DNA from: Candidatus Tenebribacter mawsonii
Lineage (GTDB): Bacteria > Cloacimonadota > Cloacimonadia > Cloacimonadales > TCS61
Assembly: GCA_030765665.1 (NCBI GenBank)
Contig: JAVCCD010000124.1
Coordinates: 1-7,338 of the forward strand
Direction of reading: 5' to 3'
Length of the DNA stretch: 7,338 bases
Part shown: positions 5,398 through 7,338 of the stretch, in pieces
Position numbering within the stretch: the stretch's first letter is position 1
Layout of the letters: the number at the start of each line of letters is the position of its first letter
Translations under genes and position numbers: made by a program
The notes under the pieces: model-generated
The model's database searches: none
Told to the model about the DNA's origin: nothing
Seen by the model: only the letters and a program-made list of their open reading frames with translations

Positions 5398-5455
5398 TTG
5401 ACTAAATATATTCTTTTCAGATTTTCAGATTAAGAATTAATCTTAAGAAGGAATT
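5398..5455 (+). promoter_or_regulatory. selB leader: tandem repeat, 17-nt dyad and Shine-Dalgarno
   Basis: The 138-nt gap between the divergent tRNA-Sec and selB must contain both promoters. Just before selB there is a tandem direct repeat TTTTCAGA-TTTTCAGA (5414-5429), then a perfect dyad AGATTAA-GAA-TTAATCT (5427-5443), then AAGAAGGA (5445-5452) as Shine-Dalgarno. TTGACT (5398-5403) and TATATT (5407-5412) resemble promoter hexamers but are not correctly spaced. The dyad could be an operator or a weak hairpin next to the ribosome site. Confidence 0.4.
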
Positions 5456-7338
5456 ATGAAAATAAAACACTTAATAATGGGAACTGCTGGTCATGTAGAT
5501 CATGGTAAAACCACGCTGATAAAAGCTCTCACGGGTTATGATTGCGATACACATAGACAAGAAAAAGAACGAGGAATTACAATAAATTTAGGGTTTTCTC
5601 ATATTGATCTTCCTAATGGCAATAGTGTGGGAATAGTGGATGTTCCAGGTCATGCAGATTTTATAAAAACAATGGTTGCTGGAGCTTGTGGGATAGATTT
5701 TGTACTTCTGGTGATCTCTGCAGATGAAGGAATCATGCCTCAAACAAAAGAACATCTTGAAATAATGGAAACTCTTGGAATTACAAAGGGAATTATTGTT
5801 CTAAATAAAATAGATTTGGTGGATGAAGAACTACTTGAATTAGCTACAGAAGAAGTAATGGATTTCGTGGAGAATTCATTTCTTTTTGATGCTCCAATAG
5901 TTCAAGTATCATCTCAAACAAAACAGGGAATTGAAGAACTGATTAATGAGATAACAGCTTTAACAGATTCAATACCTCAACGAAAAACAGAAGGCCTTTT
6001 CCGTATGTATATTGATCGCATTTTTAAACAGGAAGGTTTTGGTACAATTGTGAATGGTTCGATAATTTCGGGAACTATTTCAAAAAATGATCCTGTATTC
6101 ATACTTCCAAATGAGAAAGAATTAAGGATACGAAGGTTGGAGCATCATGGTAAAGAAGTTGCTCAAGTTAGTGCTGGAGATCGTGCTTCTTTTAATGTGG
6201 TTGGATTTAAACAAAAAGAATTTATGCATGGAATGGTGCTTTCTAATAAGAAGATCAAATCAACTAAACTGATTGATATCAAACTAAATATATATAAAAA
6301 TGATATAACTTTAGGGTTATGGAATCAGGTGATTTTTTTATTGGGAACTAACAGAATTATGGTGCGGATCCACTTACTGGATAAAGATCAATTAAAAAGT
6401 GGTGAAAGTTGTCTGGCACAAGTGTATCTACCACATGCTATTATTACGCAATATAATGATAAATTTATTATTCGAAATTCTTCAGGAAATCTAACCTTAG
6501 GAGGAGGACATGTGGTAGACCCGTATCCTCTGCATCATCGACGTAGAAGAGAAACGCAAGTTGAAATAGTAAAAAAAATTGCCAGTGGTGAAATGGAAGA
6601 AATGGTAGCTGCAGAGGTACGGAAATCCGCACTGCCAATATCACAAAAAACTATAGCAGATTATTTAGATGTGAACCCTGACGAATTGATAGAAGTTATT
6701 TTTAGTGAACTACCTGTAGATATAATTTTCTATCAATCTAATGATGAAACAATTTTGTTACAAAAAAAGATGAACACGTTGTATCAAAATAAAATCCTTT
6801 CTGGATTAAAGAATTTTCATAGTAAGAACCCATTAAAAAATAGCGGTAGAACATTTAAGGAATTGATGGGGATTTTTGGTGAAGATCAAACTCATGAAGC
6901 AAAGATCACATTGTTGCAGATCTTGCAAAGTTTAGAGGAAAAAGATAAGCTGAAGAAATTTGGAAATAGTTGGCTGCTGGCATCTCATGAAGTAAAATTG
7001 GACGATAAGTTAAATACAATGATAGAAAAGGTGGATAATCTAATAAAATCGAAAGGTAACAATGTTGTAGATCCTACCGAGTTAATTGATCTTGAAATCG
7101 ATGAAAAGTTCTCAAAAGGTAAGGTGGAACAGATAATATCCTATCTCATCGATAATGGGAATATTTACTTTCTACAACAGAAGTATCTTCATACAGATCT
7201 CGTAGAAAAGGCTAAGAAAATTTTGCTTGAACAACTTTCTAAAACAGCTGAAGGTATTAAAGTATCCCAATTGCGAGACCTTCTCAATACGAACAGGGGA
7301 ACTGCAATGATATTACTGGAATTTTTTGATAGCGAGAA
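5456..7338 (+). CDS. selB: Selenocysteine-specific elongation factor SelB (3' end cut by window)
   Basis: SelB is a cytoplasmic GTPase that replaces EF-Tu for Sec-tRNA(Sec) and delivers it to UGA codons marked by a SECIS hairpin. From ATG at 5456 the frame stays open for 627 codons to the window edge. The GTPase domain shows G1 AGHVDHGKTT (11-20), the switch I ERGITINLGF (38-47), DVPGH (62-66) and NKID (117-120). EF-Tu-like domains II and III follow (about 180-355), starting near LFRMYIDRIFKQEGFGT and ending near LGGGHVVDPYP. The remaining residues form the C-terminal winged-helix region that binds SECIS RNA, with the last visible unit being SQLRDLLNTNRGTAMILLEF. Family members are usually about 610-640 residues, so only a few to perhaps 20 codons should be missing. 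The Shine-Dalgarno AAGAAGGA precedes the ATG. It is divergent from tRNA-Sec. Confidence 0.97.
   Translation, partial: MKIKHLIMGTAGHVDHGKTTLIKALTGYDCDTHRQEKERGITINLGFSHIDLPNGNSVGIVDVPGHADFIKTMVAGACGIDFVLLVISADEGIMPQTKEHLEIMETLGITKGIIVLNKIDLVDEELLELATEEVMDFVENSFLFDAPIVQVSSQTKQGIEELINEITALTDSIPQRKTEGLFRMYIDRIFKQEGFGTIVNGSIISGTISKNDPVFILPNEKELRIRRLEHHGKEVAQVSAGDRASFNVVGFKQKEFMHGMVLSNKKIKSTKLIDIKLNIYKNDITLGLWNQVIFLLGTNRIMVRIHLLDKDQLKSGESCLAQVYLPHAIITQYNDKFIIRNSSGNLTLGGGHVVDPYPLHHRRRRETQVEIVKKIASGEMEEMVAAEVRKSALPISQKTIADYLDVNPDELIEVIFSELPVDIIFYQSNDETILLQKKMNTLYQNKILSGLKNFHSKNPLKNSGRTFKELMGIFGEDQTHEAKITLLQILQSLEEKDKLKKFGNSWLLASHEVKLDDKLNTMIEKVDNLIKSKGNNVVDPTELIDLEIDEKFSKGKVEQIISYLIDNGNIYFLQQKYLHTDLVEKAKKILLEQLSKTAEGIKVSQLRDLLNTNRGTAMILLEFFDSE

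Overview
The window is an AT-rich bacterial chromosome segment made almost entirely of housekeeping genes. It has a complete minus-strand block, from the selenocysteine tRNA at the right down to a tRNA cluster at the left edge, and one divergent plus-strand gene, selB, that runs off the right edge. The peptidase has a lipoprotein signal peptide, which fits an organism with an envelope lipoprotein pathway. The low GC, the gene content and a degenerate intergenic repeat of the 'GTCATCCTGA' type would suit a low-GC Gram-negative lineage such as an FCB-group or candidate-phylum bacterium. That placement is inference and weak.

Layout, left to right. 1-32 is the 5' end of tRNA-Tyr and 39-113 is tRNA-Thr(UGU), both minus strand. 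Their order, Thr(UGU) then Tyr, matches the classical Thr-Tyr-Gly-Thr-tuf operon, so tRNA-Gly, tRNA-Thr and an EF-Tu gene may lie just outside. 376-1752 is cysS. 1753-1937 is intergenic and holds a decayed palindromic repeat. 1938-5133 is a compact minus-strand operon, read from 5133 downward: a lipoprotein M28 metallopeptidase or glutaminyl cyclase, a membrane-anchored ComEA-like protein with two helix-hairpin-helix units, an extremely acidic protein with one TPR-like motif, a 52-residue Cys/His-rich protein, and rsmD. The five genes are joined by ATGA overlaps, a 2-nt gap or a 17-nt overlap. 5222-5317 is tRNA-Sec(UCA), and selB follows divergently from 5456.

The tRNA-Sec/selB pair shows that the organism inserts selenocysteine at UGA codons. 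SelB is the dedicated elongation factor that carries Sec-tRNA(Sec) to SECIS-bearing mRNAs. No selA, selD or selenoprotein gene is visible here.

The points most worth a second look are: the small Cys/His-rich gene coupled to rsmD; the irregular, apparently one-pair-short acceptor branch of tRNA-Sec; the perfect 10-bp inverted repeat clamping tRNA-Sec; the tandem repeat plus dyad in front of selB; and the unusual operon joining a peptidase, a DNA-binding-type HhH protein and an acidic protein to an rRNA methyltransferase.
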